Shown here one piece after another: positions 1 to 9,052 of a stretch of DNA of 64,000 nt. A program made the position numbers and the translations under genes. Positions within the stretch are counted from its first letter, which is position 1, and the number at the start of each line of letters is the position of its first letter. Below the pieces are notes generated by a model, which made no database searches, was not told the origin of the DNA, and was given only the letters and a program-made list of their open reading frames with translations. Source of the DNA: Longimicrobiaceae bacterium (lineage in GTDB: Bacteria > Gemmatimonadota > Gemmatimonadetes > Longimicrobiales > Longimicrobiaceae); the NCBI GenBank assembly GCA_030447645.1, contig JAUJOM010000008.1, forward strand, positions 1 through 64,000. Reading direction: 5' to 3'.

Positions 1-459
1 TCGTTCTTGGCGATCCCGAGATGGCTGGTGATCGGTACGCTACCAGCGTGTGGGACGCGAGCATGCTGCCCAGCAGGATGGCGGAGGCCCAGCCATACCC
101 GAGCCCAAGCGCCGCCGCGGTGCCGAGTGTCTGCGGGATGAAGGTGAGCGCCAAAGCCCAGACTGCGGTTCCTGTTCCTGTTGAAACCATGGAGGTCGAT
201 CTCCACCCCCCATGAAACATCAGGTACAGCAGCCCCACGGTGCCCAGCAGGACAATGGTTTCATCCCGCTCCAGCAGCCCCAGCGCATTCGGCCCCACCA
301 CGGCGCCGGCTACGATCAGGCCGATGATCCCCGGCACCCGTGCTCGCTCGAAGAGCAGCGGCACGGTCACGAAAGTACCATGGCGAGCGCGAACACCATC
401 ACCGGATTTTGGATGGGGAATCGGAGCAGCTCGGTGGCGCTGGTGAGGACTGCCATCAT
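1..459 (-). CDS. Cation:proton antiporter (CPA2/Kef type), N-terminal part, frameshifted, runs off the left edge
   Basis: Read on the minus strand from the ATG at 459, the three frames together give a hydrophobic protein with the N-terminal helices of CPA2/Kef-type Na+(K+)/H+ antiporters, including VPGIIGLIVAGAVVGP, LLGTVGLLYLMF and GVEIDLHGF. These segments lie in different frames: an in-frame TGA near 370 and frame changes near 210 and 50 break the gene. The order of the segments is uninterrupted, so one gene with several single-base indels is the simplest reading. The gene would exchange monovalent cations for protons across the inner membrane. The C-terminal part lies outside the window. 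Confidence 0.6.
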
Positions 460-465
460 TCCGCT

Positions 466-1043
466 TTACTTGCCACGCAGCTTGTCTACGCTCTGCATCA
501 CCTTGCGCTCCGCGCTCTCCATCACGTCCGCCATCTTGCCGTGCGCGGTTTCGAACGCACCCTCAACCTTGCCGATTGCGGTGTCGCGCCCCGCGTCGAG
601 CTGGTTCAGCGTCGCCGATACCCAGGCGTAGTGCTTCTCCTCGTCGTTTGCCGCACGCCGGAGTACGTCGGCCACGTCCGGTGCGTGGGGGCGATCCGCA
701 TGGCGGCGGTACTTGTCCCGGGACTGTCCCTCATTGGACTTGAACGCCAGCAGAACCGCCCGGTCTCCGCCCAGGTTGCCGATTGCCCGCACGGCGAGCT
801 TGAACGCGCCCGACGGGATGTGCGACGCCTCGATCGGGGTGCCACCCGAACCCTGGATCAGCCGCGTCAGCTGGATGATGTGGCGCTCGTGCTCGCCGCG
901 ATATTCTTCCAGCGTTCTGCGGTACACGGGGCTTTCAGCGCGTTGATCGCCAGCGTGTACGCCTGCACGGCGTCATGATCGAGCTGGAGCAGGTCGTTCA
1001 GCTCCGCAATGAGTGGGGCGCCGGTTGCTACGTTGTCTGTCAT
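466..1043 (-). CDS. Four-helix-bundle ferritin-like protein (DUF2383/PA2169 type), one frameshift
   Basis: The N-terminus (MTDNVATGAPLIAELNDLL, ATG at 1043) and the remainder (RRTLEEYRGEHERHIIQL onward) are in two frames that join near 928-931 at a C run; one extra C restores the reading AP-VYRRTLEEY. The sequence has LNDLLQLDHDAVQAYTLAI, a helix with spaced Asp/His, and later DEEKHYAWV, as in stress-associated DUF2383 ferritin-like bundles. The C-terminal 50 residues look like amphipathic coiled coil. Whether it binds metal is not known. It follows the cyanophycinase gene in the same direction. Confidence 0.6.
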
Positions 1044-1915
1044 GGAATATTCCGGGTTCAGGGTTTTCGGGGATCTGCTCCCCAGTGGGAAGGATCGGCC
1101 GCTTGGTTTGCAGATCGAAGCCGTACCCCTCGGGTAGGGCGTGCACGATGCTGTCCGTGAGGGCGAGCACGTCATCGTCTCCTGCGTCAGGCGCGTTGGA
1201 GTGCGTTACCCGCCCGTCGAAAACGTACACGGCATTCTTGCCGAGCACGGTGAACTTGATGCCGGGCTGAACTTCGATTGCGGTGTTTTCGTCGATGCCG
1301 ATGCCGAGCACCTGCGGATTTTGGGCAAAAATCGTGAGCAGTCGGCTCACCCGCCCGCGCTGCGAGAAGTGCGTGTCGATGGTGGTGTCGCGCCAAAATC
1401 CGAGGCCCGGTGCAAGGACGATGTCAGAGCGCCGAACGGTGCCATCACTGGAGCCGGAGATCAGCATGGTGCTGCTCATCGCGGCCGCGCCAGCGGTACC
1501 GGCCACCACCAGGCCTTCTGTCCACAGGCGCTCCCGCACCCTTTCGGCGAATCGGGTTCCGGCAATCAGGCTGGTAAGACGGAGTTGGTCGCCCCCGGTG
1601 AAAAACACCGCTGTGGCGCGGTTCACCGCTTCCTCTGCCTCTTGGCTGTCCACCGCGTGCCTGTCCGGGACATCGATCTCGAACACCTCGCCCGCGCCTG
1701 CCGCCTTGAACAGGTTGCGGTAGATACGCTCCACGCGGTCAGGCTCGCCCGAAGGAGCAGCACAAATAAGGATGCGCGACTTCTTGCCGCCCGCCATCTT
1801 CACGAGGTGGGGAAGAATGTGCAGGCTGTTTTCATCGGGGTCCTCGGCACCACCGACTACCAGGAGGTCGTCCGACGGTGCGCTGATCCTTGGTGGTCTT
1901 GTGAGGCGCGGTCAC
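973..1915 (-). CDS. cphB: Cyanophycinase (serine exopeptidase of cyanophycin), frameshifted N-terminus
   Basis: Cyanophycinases (peptidase S51-like) release beta-Asp-Arg dipeptides from the nitrogen reserve cyanophycin. The main frame has FFTGGDQLRLTSLIAGTRFA, DTHFSQRGRVSRLL and GIGIDENTAI, all typical of the family. The usual start, LLVVGGAEDPDEN...LVKMAGGKK, lies upstream in the same frame, so the ATG at 1803 is internal. The likely start is GTG at 1915, overlapping the iadA stop (GTGA), with an indel near 1880. Position 1490-1500 reads GTAGAAAM where the family has GTSAGAAAM, so the catalytic Ser codon is absent. The last 70 nt overlap the next gene, and a lost stop near 1062 is plausible. 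Pairing with iadA supports the role. Confidence 0.75.
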
Positions 1916-3068
1916 GAGTTCTGCTCCTGGCCCTTGCGGCCGACGAGGTGGATTTCACGGTTGCTTTCATCCAGAAAGCTTTCCTGCCGTACGAGGGCGC
2001 CGTCCCGCACCATGAACACGCCGTTGGAAAGCACATGCACGATCTCCAGCGAGCCCTTTTCCAGCATCAGGATGTCTCCCATGCGCCCTTTCTCCAGCAC
2101 GCCTTTCTGCTCCAGCTTGAGGATGCGCGCGGTGTTGCTGGTGACGAGCGGGAGCACCCGCTCGATCGGGTGCTTGTGCTCCAGGATGCAGTCACGAACC
2201 TGCTCCCACAGGACGCGCGGGCTGTTGATGGCCGCGTCCGAGCTGGCGGTGAGCTGACCCGGGTCACCGCCGTTGTCCAGGTAGAACCGGAACCATCTGG
2301 GGAGGTCTTCCTCCACCGTGTCGATGTCTACCGGCATGCCCTTCTTAGCAAGCGCGATGGCTTCACGCATCAGTGCTTTGGTGCGCTCGATGTGCGTGGG
2401 GTAAAGCCACTCCGGCTCCACTTCGGAGCTGTTCAGCAGCTCACGCAGGGGAGCCAGCCTGCCGTTCCCTCGCCGACGTGGAAGTGCGTGAGTCCCGCCT
2501 TGTTCGCCAGCATTCCCCCGACGTGGGAGTGTGTGGCGACCCGGGCGAGTTCGTTGATCGGTGGGTCCAACCCTCGCTGGTCGCTGATCGCGACTTCACC
2601 CGTGCCGATGACCTCGTCGATGAACATGATGTCCTCTCGGACCGTGTCCATGATCGAGTTGGGCGGCACGTCGTATCCACCCGTCCAGACGAAGGCGTTG
2701 AGGCCGTCCTCCTTGAGCGCCTTCACCTTGGCGAGCAGTCCCGCCATGGTCTTCATGGTGGTGTCCACCCCCAGCACCCCGACGACGGTGGTGATCCCGC
2801 TGGTGACGATCTCGCTGATAAAGAACTCGGGCGTTTGCGAGCTGAACCCTTTTCACCGCTCCCCCAGCAGGTGCTGATGCGGGTCGATCAGGCCAGGAAC
2901 GACCAGGCAGTTGCTCGCGTCGATGATCTCGTGCTCGATGCCCAAGGCTTCCACGGCGCGCGGGTCCACCTCGCCCACCTTGCCGATCTTGCCGTCGGTG
3001 AGCAGGACCGACTGTCGGCCGAGCGGCTCGGGTGAATAAACTTCGCCGTTCTCGATCAGCGTCAGCAT
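1912..3068 (-). CDS. iadA: Isoaspartyl (beta-aspartyl) dipeptidase, amidohydrolase family, two or more frameshifts
   Basis: Three collinear blocks (2853-3068, 2433-2777, 1912-2421) match IadA end to end: the metal-binding start VVPGLIDPHQHLLG, then SGITTVVGVLGVDT, TGGYDVPPNSIMDTV, a stretch with SDQRG and THSHVGGMLANKAG, HFHVGEG, then LTASSDAAI and the closing amidohydrolase strand GDILMLEKGSLEIVHVLSNG. Frame changes near 2840 and 2430 separate the blocks. IadA hydrolyses beta-aspartyl dipeptides, including the beta-Asp-Arg made by cyanophycinase, which is encoded immediately downstream with a 4-nt overlap. Start is ATG 3068 (MLTLIENGEVYSPEP). Family length is about 390 aa, matching the span. 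Confidence 0.8.
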
Positions 3069-3175
3069 GTGTCCGCGCGTCGTTCAGCAGTGGGTGCCGT
3101 AGGGGTGATGGCTCGGTGCCAGGCGCAAACGGCGCGCCGTGGCACTCACCCGCTGAAGGACGGATTGGAGCGTGC

Positions 3176-3434
3176 TTATGGTGTTGGGGCAGTGCCGCCC
3201 GATGGGGTGCCGGTCCCCGTACCGGCGGCACCCATCGCTCCAGTGCCGGCAGTGTCGGGGAGCACGGCTCCCTCCATCGTTCCGGCTGTTCCTATCGTGT
3301 CATTGGAACCGACGGCAGCGCCCGCCGCACCGGCATCCTCACCCACGACATCCTGATCTTCCCCTGCACCACAGGCCCCTGCTCCCAGCAGCTGTGTGCA
3401 GTCGCCAGCGCGGTGATTGCCGACGTGTGTTCAT
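3176..3434 (-). CDS. Small Gly/Ala/Thr-rich lipoprotein, frameshifted in the signal region
   Basis: ATG at 3434 is preceded by a good GGGAGAA ribosome site (minus strand, about 6 nt away). The first residues are MNTRRQS; the frame must shift once or twice to reach LLGAGACGAGEDQD, a plausible lipobox (AGAC) and acidic start of a mature lipoprotein. The remaining 55 residues are low complexity (repeats of GTAGT, GAAGAA, GTGTG) and end at TAA 3176-3178. No function is recognised. It lies just upstream of iadA in the same direction, with 107 nt between. Confidence 0.4.
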
Positions 3435-3802
3435 TCTTTTCTCCCTGAACAAGATAGTATTCTCATTTCCGCGAATTCGGAGACGAGAGCCCCTGTGGCG
3501 AGCTTGCCCGACGTGGCGCTGATTAGCCTTCACACCCCGCCTGCTGAATGTTGGACTCTCCTCCACGCCACTTTGTATGGCGCAGCAACTTAGGCGTGGT
3601 GGGCGGGCGCAAATCGCGAGCCAGGGACCGGTAAACATATGCGTGGGGATTGGCTTGGCGCGGGCTGGAGATCCGGACCCGTGAGGCGTGGGTGTACATG
3701 TGTTTACATGGTATGCGAATTGCCTGTGCCTCCGCTCTCGGCAGCGCGGTCTGGGCAGCACTCAGCCGGGTTTCGAAAACCGATGCTTCTGAACGTACTT
3801 TG
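3435..3802. other. Intergenic region between divergent lipoprotein genes
   Basis: No convincing gene, tRNA or terminator is visible in this 368-nt stretch. It should carry the promoters of the small minus-strand lipoprotein (the run around 3445-3460 is AT-rich) and of the plus-strand esterase. The frame upstream of the esterase stays open back to about 3650, but those residues look like random translation. Confidence 0.4.
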
Positions 3803-5125
3803 ATGCTCACGAGGATGGCCCTGGCGGCCGCGCTCGCCGGCTGCGCGTCCGATCCCACGGCCCGCCAGGTTACAGCCGACACATCCGTCGTTCAGCTCGC
3901 CAGTATCGTCCGGGCGGAAGCACGCACCCTTACCGGCAGCCTGGGGATTACGACGCGCTGCTGCGGATGGTTGGGGATGCCCGGGTAGTGCTGCTCGGCG
4001 AGGCCACCCACGGCACGCACGAGTTTTACCGGGAGCGTGCCCGCATCACCCAGCGCTTGATCGTGGAAAAGGGGTTCACCGCGGTGGCGGTGGAAGGGGA
4101 TTGGCCGCGGGCGTACCGGGTGAACCGCTACGTGCGTGGCGCCAGCACCGACTCCAATGCCGACGCCGCCCTCAGCCTCTTCACGGACTTCCCCGTCTGG
4201 ATGTGGCGCAACACGGATGTGCGTGATCTGGTGGAGTGGATCCGCACGTACAATCGCTCCGCTGCTACGCCCGCTGCCTTTTACGGGTTGGATCTGTACT
4301 CGCTCCGCCTTTCCACGGCGGCCGTGGTGGAGCACCTGGCGGGCGTGGATCCCCAGGCGGCAGCGCGCCCGGGACCGCTATCGCTGCTTCGAGCCATACG
4401 ACGATGGGCCGGAGTACGGAGAAGCGGTGGCGTCCAACAACTCCCGCTCCTGCGAGCAGCAGGCTGCCGAGCAGCTCCGCGAGCTGGAGGCCCGAGGCGC
4501 AGGCAGCGCTGAGCTATTCTCGGCCATCCAGAACGCCCGCGTAGTCAAGAACGGCGAAGCGTACTACCGCGCCATGTACCGAGGGTGTGTCCACCTGGAA
4601 CATGCGTGACCGCCACATGGCGGAAACCCTGGACAATGTACTCCGATTCCTGGAGTCCACCGGCCACCGCGGCAAGGTGGTGGTTTGGGAGCACAACTCT
4701 CACATCGGCGATGCCCGCGCGACCGAGATGGGGCAGGAGGAGAGCTGAACATCGGTCAGCTTGCGCGTGAGCGGCACGGCCGGGATGCCGTGCTGGTCGG
4801 GTTCACCACCTACACGGGTACGGTCATGGCCGCTTCGCAGTGGGGAGGCGGCCCCGAAACCAAGAACGTTCGCCCCGCTCTTCCGGGCAGCTACGAAGCA
4901 GTCTTCCACGAGGTGGGGATTCCTAACTTTCTTCTGCTCCTGCGCTCCGGCAAGGCTGCCGAGGGGCTGCGCCGCACCCGCCTGGAGCGGGCGATCGGCG
5001 TGATCTACCTGCCGCAGAGCGAACGGGCCAGCCACTACTTCAACTCGCGACTGTCAGACCAGTTCGATGCAGTGATCCACTTTGATGAAACTCGGGCGGT
5101 ACAGCTGCTCGGACGCCCCCGCTAA
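3803..5125 (+). CDS. Erythromycin esterase family protein with lipoprotein signal, several frameshifts
   Basis: Ere-type hydrolases cleave macrolide lactones or related esters. The N-terminus ([14 protein letters not shown]) is a short lipoprotein signal with lipobox LAGC, so the protein is probably membrane-anchored. Family hallmarks are all present but in shifting frames: [19 protein letters not shown] (Glu and His of the active site), [43 protein letters not shown] and the C-terminal [24 protein letters not shown]. Frame changes fall near 3944, 4365, 4583 and 4740. Length after repair (about 440 aa) is normal for the family. Homology does not establish macrolide resistance, since many members have other substrates. 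Confidence 0.75.
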
Positions 5126-5214
5126 ACGGGGAACTGATTGCCACCACACCCACTCAGGAGAAAAGACGGGCCGGAAATCCAGATCGCAGGTGTAGTGGAC
5201 TTGGGCGCAGGGTC

Positions 5215-5667
5215 TTAGATCTGCACCTTCACCACCACCTTCTTCACCTCTGTCCGCGCCCCTGCCATGCACCCCGGCTTGTGCGCATCCTCCGGAGCAA
5301 GGATCGCCAGGTCGCCCGTTCGGAGAAGCACGGAGCTGCTCGCCGGCGGGTCCAAAAAGAACTCGATGTCCTGGTCCTCGACGTAGGGAGTCGCCACCGA
5401 AAGCCCGGCGGCGGGGGCGTGGAGAATGCGCTCGGCGCCGACGGCCACGTACTGCACGTCCAGATGGCGGCGGTGCGCCTCGAAGCGCTTTTCCGAGGCT
5501 GGTCCCGTCGCGTACGAGCTGACCAGCGCGAAGGCCACGTCACCATAAATCGGGTAGCGGCCGTCCGGAGTCGCCGGATCGAAGTCCCGCAGGTACTGAA
5601 GCGCGAGCGAGATTCCCGGACCCAGGTTGGCGTAGGATTCGGAAGTGGCGAGCGAGGTGAGAATCAT
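5215..5667 (-). CDS. YhcH/YjgK/YiaL family protein
   Basis: 150 aa, the normal length for this cupin-like family (also called beta-galactosidase subunit beta, EbgC). Diagnostic stretch is FEAHRRHLDVQYVAVGAERI, followed by VEDQDIEFFLDPP and LAPEDAHKPGCM, with His/Glu residues that bind metal in the family; the C-terminus KKVVVKVQI is standard. Members are linked to sialic-acid or other sugar metabolism, but the specific substrate is not predictable here. Start ATG 5667 overlaps the stop of the DUF72 gene by 4 nt (ATGA), so the two are translationally coupled. Confidence 0.8.
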   Translation of the reverse strand: MILTSLATSESYANLGPGISLALQYLRDFDPATPDGRYPIYGDVAFALVSSYATGPASEKRFEAHRRHLDVQYVAVGAERILHAPAAGLSVATPYVEDQDIEFFLDPPASSSVLLRTGDLAILAPEDAHKPGCMAGARTEVKKVVVKVQI

Positions 5668-6476
5668 CCGAAGAGGGAGGTTTGCTCCGCGAGGCTTTCC
5701 GGCTCCGTCGGCACCAACCCGAGCCGCCGCTGCAGCTCCCTGGCCGATGCCGGGCTGTGCCCCGCATAGTGGTTGTTGAAGTAGCCGTACACGGCGATCC
5801 TCCGCGGGGCCATTGCACGAAGCGCATCGCTCCACGCGTCCAGCTCCGGAGTGCGGTCGATCTGGACGCGGGAAAAGTCTTCCAGGTCGCGGTTGGGACC
5901 CATCCAGCGGATGTAGTGAAAGTCCGTGGTAGGGCGGGCGACTAGGTCGAGCACGGTGTCACGAGGAAGCCAGCGCCCGTCAGTGAGCGCCAGCGCGACC
6001 TGGTGCTCCGCCAGCGAGGCCAGCACGTGGTCACGGATCCATCCCTGCTGCCGGAACTCCACCGCGAAGCGTACGTCCGTGGGAAGCAGCGGAAGGAATT
6101 CAACGAGCGCAGCCCGCTCGTCCGGCCCAAAGTCGGGCCCAAGCTGCACCAGCACCGGACCCAGCTTCGGGCCAAGCTCTCGCACCCGGTCGCAAAACTC
6201 ATCCAGGACACCCGCGGCATCCACCAGGCGCCGCTCGTGGGTGACCTCCCGCGGCAGCTTGAGCGCGAATACGAAATCGGGTGGCGTACGTTCGGCCCAG
6301 CCCCGCACCGCGCTGCTGGAGGGGACGGCGTAAAAGGTCGAATCCACCTCCACCGTGTTGAAGGCCCGGGCGAAGGTGCGCAAGAAATCAGCGGGACGCG
6401 TGCCGTCCGGGTACAGCGCACCCACCCATGCATCATAGTTCCACCCCTGAGTGCCGATCCGGAGCAGCGCGCTCAC
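5664..6476 (-). CDS. DUF72 (YecE-like) family protein
   Basis: 270 aa with the family's start RIGTQGWNYDAWVGALYP, the TFYAVPS strand, LGPVLVQLGPDFGPD and the late VAVYGYFNNHYAGHSPASA-type segment (here IAVYGYFNNHYAGHSPA), ending in the characteristic QTSLFG. DUF72 proteins are TIM-barrel-like with unproven function. It overlaps its upstream and downstream neighbours by 4 nt each and so belongs to a three-gene minus-strand unit with the small wHTH-like protein and YhcH. Confidence 0.85.
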   Translation of the reverse strand: MSALLRIGTQGWNYDAWVGALYPDGTRPADFLRTFARAFNTVEVDSTFYAVPSSSAVRGWAERTPPDFVFALKLPREVTHERRLVDAAGVLDEFCDRVRELGPKLGPVLVQLGPDFGPDERAALVEFLPLLPTDVRFAVEFRQQGWIRDHVLASLAEHQVALALTDGRWLPRDTVLDLVARPTTDFHYIRWMGPNRDLEDFSRVQIDRTPELDAWSDALRAMAPRRIAVYGYFNNHYAGHSPASARELQRRLGLVPTEPESLAEQTSLFG

Positions 6477-6688
6477 GGACTGGACTTCTCCCGGATCGCT
6501 TCTCCCTCTACATGGTCGATTCCGCGCGCGGTGATGCGCAGCACCAGCCCCGATCCGCCGGTATTCTTCACGTACCCGTAATCTTCGAAGTAGCGGGCAA
6601 TCCGCTCCGCGTCCTGTCGCGACAATCCAGGCCGCTCGGCAATGGCATAGCTGTCCTCACACACCTCGGTGCTCTCCTCGGAAAGCAC
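6473..6688 (-). CDS. Small winged-helix-like hypothetical protein
   Basis: 71 aa from GTG 6688, ending 4 nt inside the DUF72 gene (ATGA). The segment GLSRQDAERIARYFEDYGYVKNT-GGSGLVLRITARGIDHVEG reads as recognition helix plus two-stranded wing, the pattern of small winged-helix proteins. The frame remains open upstream (Arg-rich RRRFLQRRYV and beyond, to about 6760), so the true start may be earlier. No specific family recognised. Confidence 0.5.
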   Translation of the reverse strand: MLSEESTEVCEDSYAIAERPGLSRQDAERIARYFEDYGYVKNTGGSGLVLRITARGIDHVEGEAIREKSSP

Positions 6689-6763
6689 GTACCGCCGCTG
6701 GAGGAAGCGCCGCCGTTTTGCCCACGACTGCCGAGCGCTCCTCCAGCCCTTGGAATCAAACAG

Positions 6764-6778
6764 CCCTGCCCCGCAGGG
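6764..6778 (-). terminator. Possible terminator hairpin downstream of the UvrD-type helicase gene
   Basis: CCCTGC, a 3-nt loop and GCAGGG form a perfect 6-bp stem 30 nt past the helicase stop. On the minus strand it is followed by CTGTTTGATT, weakly T-rich. The flanking G-rich run (6776-6800) may extend the structure. Position is right for a terminator, but the U-tract is poor. Confidence 0.35.
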
Positions 6779-6807
6779 GGAAGGGGTCAGGGGTGGGGGC
6801 GTACCTA

Positions 6808-8979
6808 TCAGCCGCCTGCTGCGAGCATGTCCTTCATCCGGGCGAAAAAGCTTGCTTTGAGCTCCTGACTGTCTTCCTGTGACAGGCTGGTCCGCGTGCG
6901 CGCCGACCTAACCGCCAGGAGCTCAGCGGGGATATCTTGCAGGAAGCGCGAGGGCTGGCGGGGAAACGCTTCTCCACTGCGCTGGCGGGTTGCACACCCG
7001 GAAAGCGTCAGGCGGTGCCGCGCGCGGGTGATCCCTACATAAAACAGGCGGCGCTCTTCAGCCAGAGGGTCGCCGCTGGTTCCATCCGCGACCTGATGCA
7101 GCGAGCGGGCATGAGGGAGGATTTCCTCCTCCAGCCCGACCAGGAAGACGTGTGGAAACTCCAACCCCTTGGCCGAGTGTAGAGTGAGGAGGGTGACGCG
7201 GTCCGCGTCGACCTTCTCCTTGCCGCGATCGTCCTGGCTTTCATCGACGAGCGACACACGTTCCAGAAAGGTGGAGAGGGCGGGTGGGGCCCACTCGACA
7301 TCCTCGTCCGGGAGCGGCTTGGCCGCCCAGACGCGTTCCTCCCAGCCGCCGACCGAGGCAACAAAATCCCGCAGAGCGTCTACCCGGATTTCGGCGGCCT
7401 TGTCGGCCTTGTGCTCGCGTCGAATCGCGTCCTCCAGATGGAGGCTACGAAGCCACGCGCCGACCCAGCCGTGCAGCGACCCTCCCCTGGATGAACCCTG
7501 GCTGATCGCTGCTTCCACCTCCAGGTACTCACGTCGCGCGACTTCCACCTCGTCCACGAAGCGCCGTACCGGCTCGTTCGGAGCCCGGCGCATGGTTTCC
7601 CAGAGCGAGATGCCCTCGGCTCGCGCCGTTTCGACCAGCTTGAGAAGTGTGGTTCGGCCGATGCCGCGGGTGGGATAGTTGACCACGCGGCGCAGCGACA
7701 CCTCGTCCCTGGGGTTCAGCACGATGCGCAGGTACGCGACCGCATCTGCGACCTCCTTGCGGTCGAAGTACGAGGTGCCGCCGACCACCCGATAGGGGAT
7801 GTTGGCGGCGCGGAGCGCTTCTTCCAGCGGGCGCCCCTGCAGGTTGGTGCGGTACAGGACCCCGAAATCACCCCAGGCGAGCTTTTCGTGATAGCGGCGG
7901 ATGCCGATCTCCCGGGCGACCATCTCCGCCTCGGCCACCTCGGCCGGCTTGCCCGCTTCCGCCGCGAACTCCCACAGATCGACGCGGGGCCCAGGTCCGT
8001 TGGCGGTTCGCAGGCGCTTGGGGCGCCGGTCCGGGTTGACGGCGATCACGGCGTTCGCGGCGTCCAGAATGCGCTGGGTGGAGCGGTAGTTTTCTTCAAG
8101 CGTGATTATCTGGGCGCCGGGAAAGTGCCGCTCGAAGTCCAGGATGTTGCGTGCATCCGCTCCGCGCCAGGCGTAGATGGACTGGTCGTCATCTCCCACC
8201 ACGCACAGGTTCTTCCGGGGGCCGGCGAGCAGGCGAGCAAGCTCGAATTGTGCGCCGTTGGTGTCCTGGTACTCGTCCACCAGCAGGTAATGCCAGCGGC
8301 GCCAGAGCGCTTCGCGTACTTGTGAGTGGTCCCGCAGCAGACGGACAGGGAGCAGGAGCAGGTCGTCGAAATCGCAGGCGCCGGCGGCGCGGAGCGCCTG
8401 CTCGTAGCGAGGGTACACGTCCGCGGCGAGCACGCTGTAATCGTCATCCCGGTTGCCGCGCGTGCGGCCCGCCGCGACTTCCCGCCGCGCCTCCTCCGGG
8501 CCAACAAGCTGGTTCTTCCACCCGGAGATCGCCGCCAGGATGCGCTTGGGGTCGTACACGTCCTCCCCAGAGGTAGCGGCAACGCGAACTTCCTCGCCGA
8601 TGATTCTCCGAATCAGCCCGAGCTGGTCTCCGGAGGCATAGATGCTCCACCCGGGCGGGAGGTCAAGGTGGGTGCCGTGCTCCCGCAGGATGCGCACTCC
8701 CAGTGAGTGGAATGTCGACAGGAATACCCCTCGCGCTTCCTTGCCTATGACCGAAGCAGCCCGCTCCCGCATTTCGGAAGCGGCACGGTTGGTGAAGGTG
8801 ACCGCAAGCACCCGCCGCGGATCCGTTTTCAGCCCTTTGATCAGGTGGATGATGCGGTAGACCAGGGTGCGCGTCTTGCCAGATCCTGCTCCGGCAAGCA
8901 CCAGGACGGGACCCTCGGTGGCAAGCGCTGCGGCCTGCTGCTCCGGGTTCAGTGGATGGAGGTACGGGGGGAGTTGCAC
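6808..8979 (-). CDS. UvrD/Rep-type superfamily 1 DNA helicase
   Basis: 723 aa, 3'-5' SF1A helicase. Motifs in order: Q-motif and LNPEQQAAALATEGPVLVLA, Walker A AGSGKTRTLV (near residue 32), Ia TFTNRAASEMRERA, Walker B LVDEYQDTN, III GDDDQSIYAWRGAD, IV EENYRSTQRILDAAN, V TLHSAKGLEFPHVFLVGLEEE, VI ERRLFYVGITRARHRL. It unwinds DNA in repair or replication restart. Unlike the second helicase in the window (44327-46606), it lacks a C-terminal Tudor-like tail, so it is probably a Rep/UvrD paralogue and not PcrA. Start ATG 8979 faces the acyl-CoA ligase promoter. Confidence 0.95.
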   Translation of the reverse strand: MQLPPYLHPLNPEQQAAALATEGPVLVLAGAGSGKTRTLVYRIIHLIKGLKTDPRRVLAVTFTNRAASEMRERAASVIGKEARGVFLSTFHSLGVRILREHGTHLDLPPGWSIYASGDQLGLIRRIIGEEVRVAATSGEDVYDPKRILAAISGWKNQLVGPEEARREVAAGRTRGNRDDDYSVLAADVYPRYEQALRAAGACDFDDLLLLPVRLLRDHSQVREALWRRWHYLLVDEYQDTNGAQFELARLLAGPRKNLCVVGDDDQSIYAWRGADARNILDFERHFPGAQIITLEENYRSTQRILDAANAVIAVNPDRRPKRLRTANGPGPRVDLWEFAAEAGKPAEVAEAEMVAREIGIRRYHEKLAWGDFGVLYRTNLQGRPLEEALRAANIPYRVVGGTSYFDRKEVADAVAYLRIVLNPRDEVSLRRVVNYPTRGIGRTTLLKLVETARAEGISLWETMRRAPNEPVRRFVDEVEVARREYLEVEAAISQGSSRGGSLHGWVGAWLRSLHLEDAIRREHKADKAAEIRVDALRDFVASVGGWEERVWAAKPLPDEDVEWAPPALSTFLERVSLVDESQDDRGKEKVDADRVTLLTLHSAKGLEFPHVFLVGLEEEILPHARSLHQVADGTSGDPLAEERRLFYVGITRARHRLTLSGCATRQRSGEAFPRQPSRFLQDIPAELLAVRSARTRTSLSQEDSQELKASFFARMKDMLAAGG

Positions 8980-9010
8980 GGGCAGGAAGATAAGAGAGAA
9001 GGTCGTGGGG

Positions 9011-9048
9011 CGTCAAAGTTTGACGGCCCGTTGCGCACAGGGTATTTT
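9011..9048 (+). promoter_or_regulatory. Sigma-70-like promoter overlapped by a 15-bp perfect dyad (candidate operator)
   Basis: TTGACG (9020-9025), a 17-nt spacer and TATTTT (9043-9048) make a good promoter for the acyl-CoA ligase gene. The -35 box sits in a perfect inverted repeat CGTCAAA-G-TTTGACG (9011-9025), the usual layout for repression by a dimeric regulator (TetR/FadR-like sites have this size). The expected transcription start (about 9053-9056) coincides with the ATG pair, so the mRNA may be leaderless. The dyad is 31 nt from the divergent helicase start and could affect both genes. Confidence 0.55.
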
Positions 9049-9052
9049 GGAG

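Noticed and set aside
1141-2877. 578-codon plus-strand open frame
   Set aside because: It is antisense to cyanophycinase and iadA, which have clear family motifs; high GC keeps shadow frames open.
3069-3356. Plus-strand Pro/Ala-rich ORF (PVPVPAAPIAPVP)
   Set aside because: It mirrors the minus-strand Gly/Ala lipoprotein tract, which has the ribosome site and lipobox.
3520-3610. tRNA-like feel of GC-rich intergenic stretch
   Set aside because: No acceptor stem, anticodon loop or GGTTCRA T-arm found on either strand.
3631-3706. Inverted GTAAACA ... TGTTTAC pair upstream of the esterase
   Set aside because: Arms are 7 nt and 62 nt apart, with no promoter between them that would make an operator likely.
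6764-6800. GC-rich palindrome considered as a REP/MITE-type repeat
   Set aside because: Only one copy seen in the window; terminator reading is simpler.
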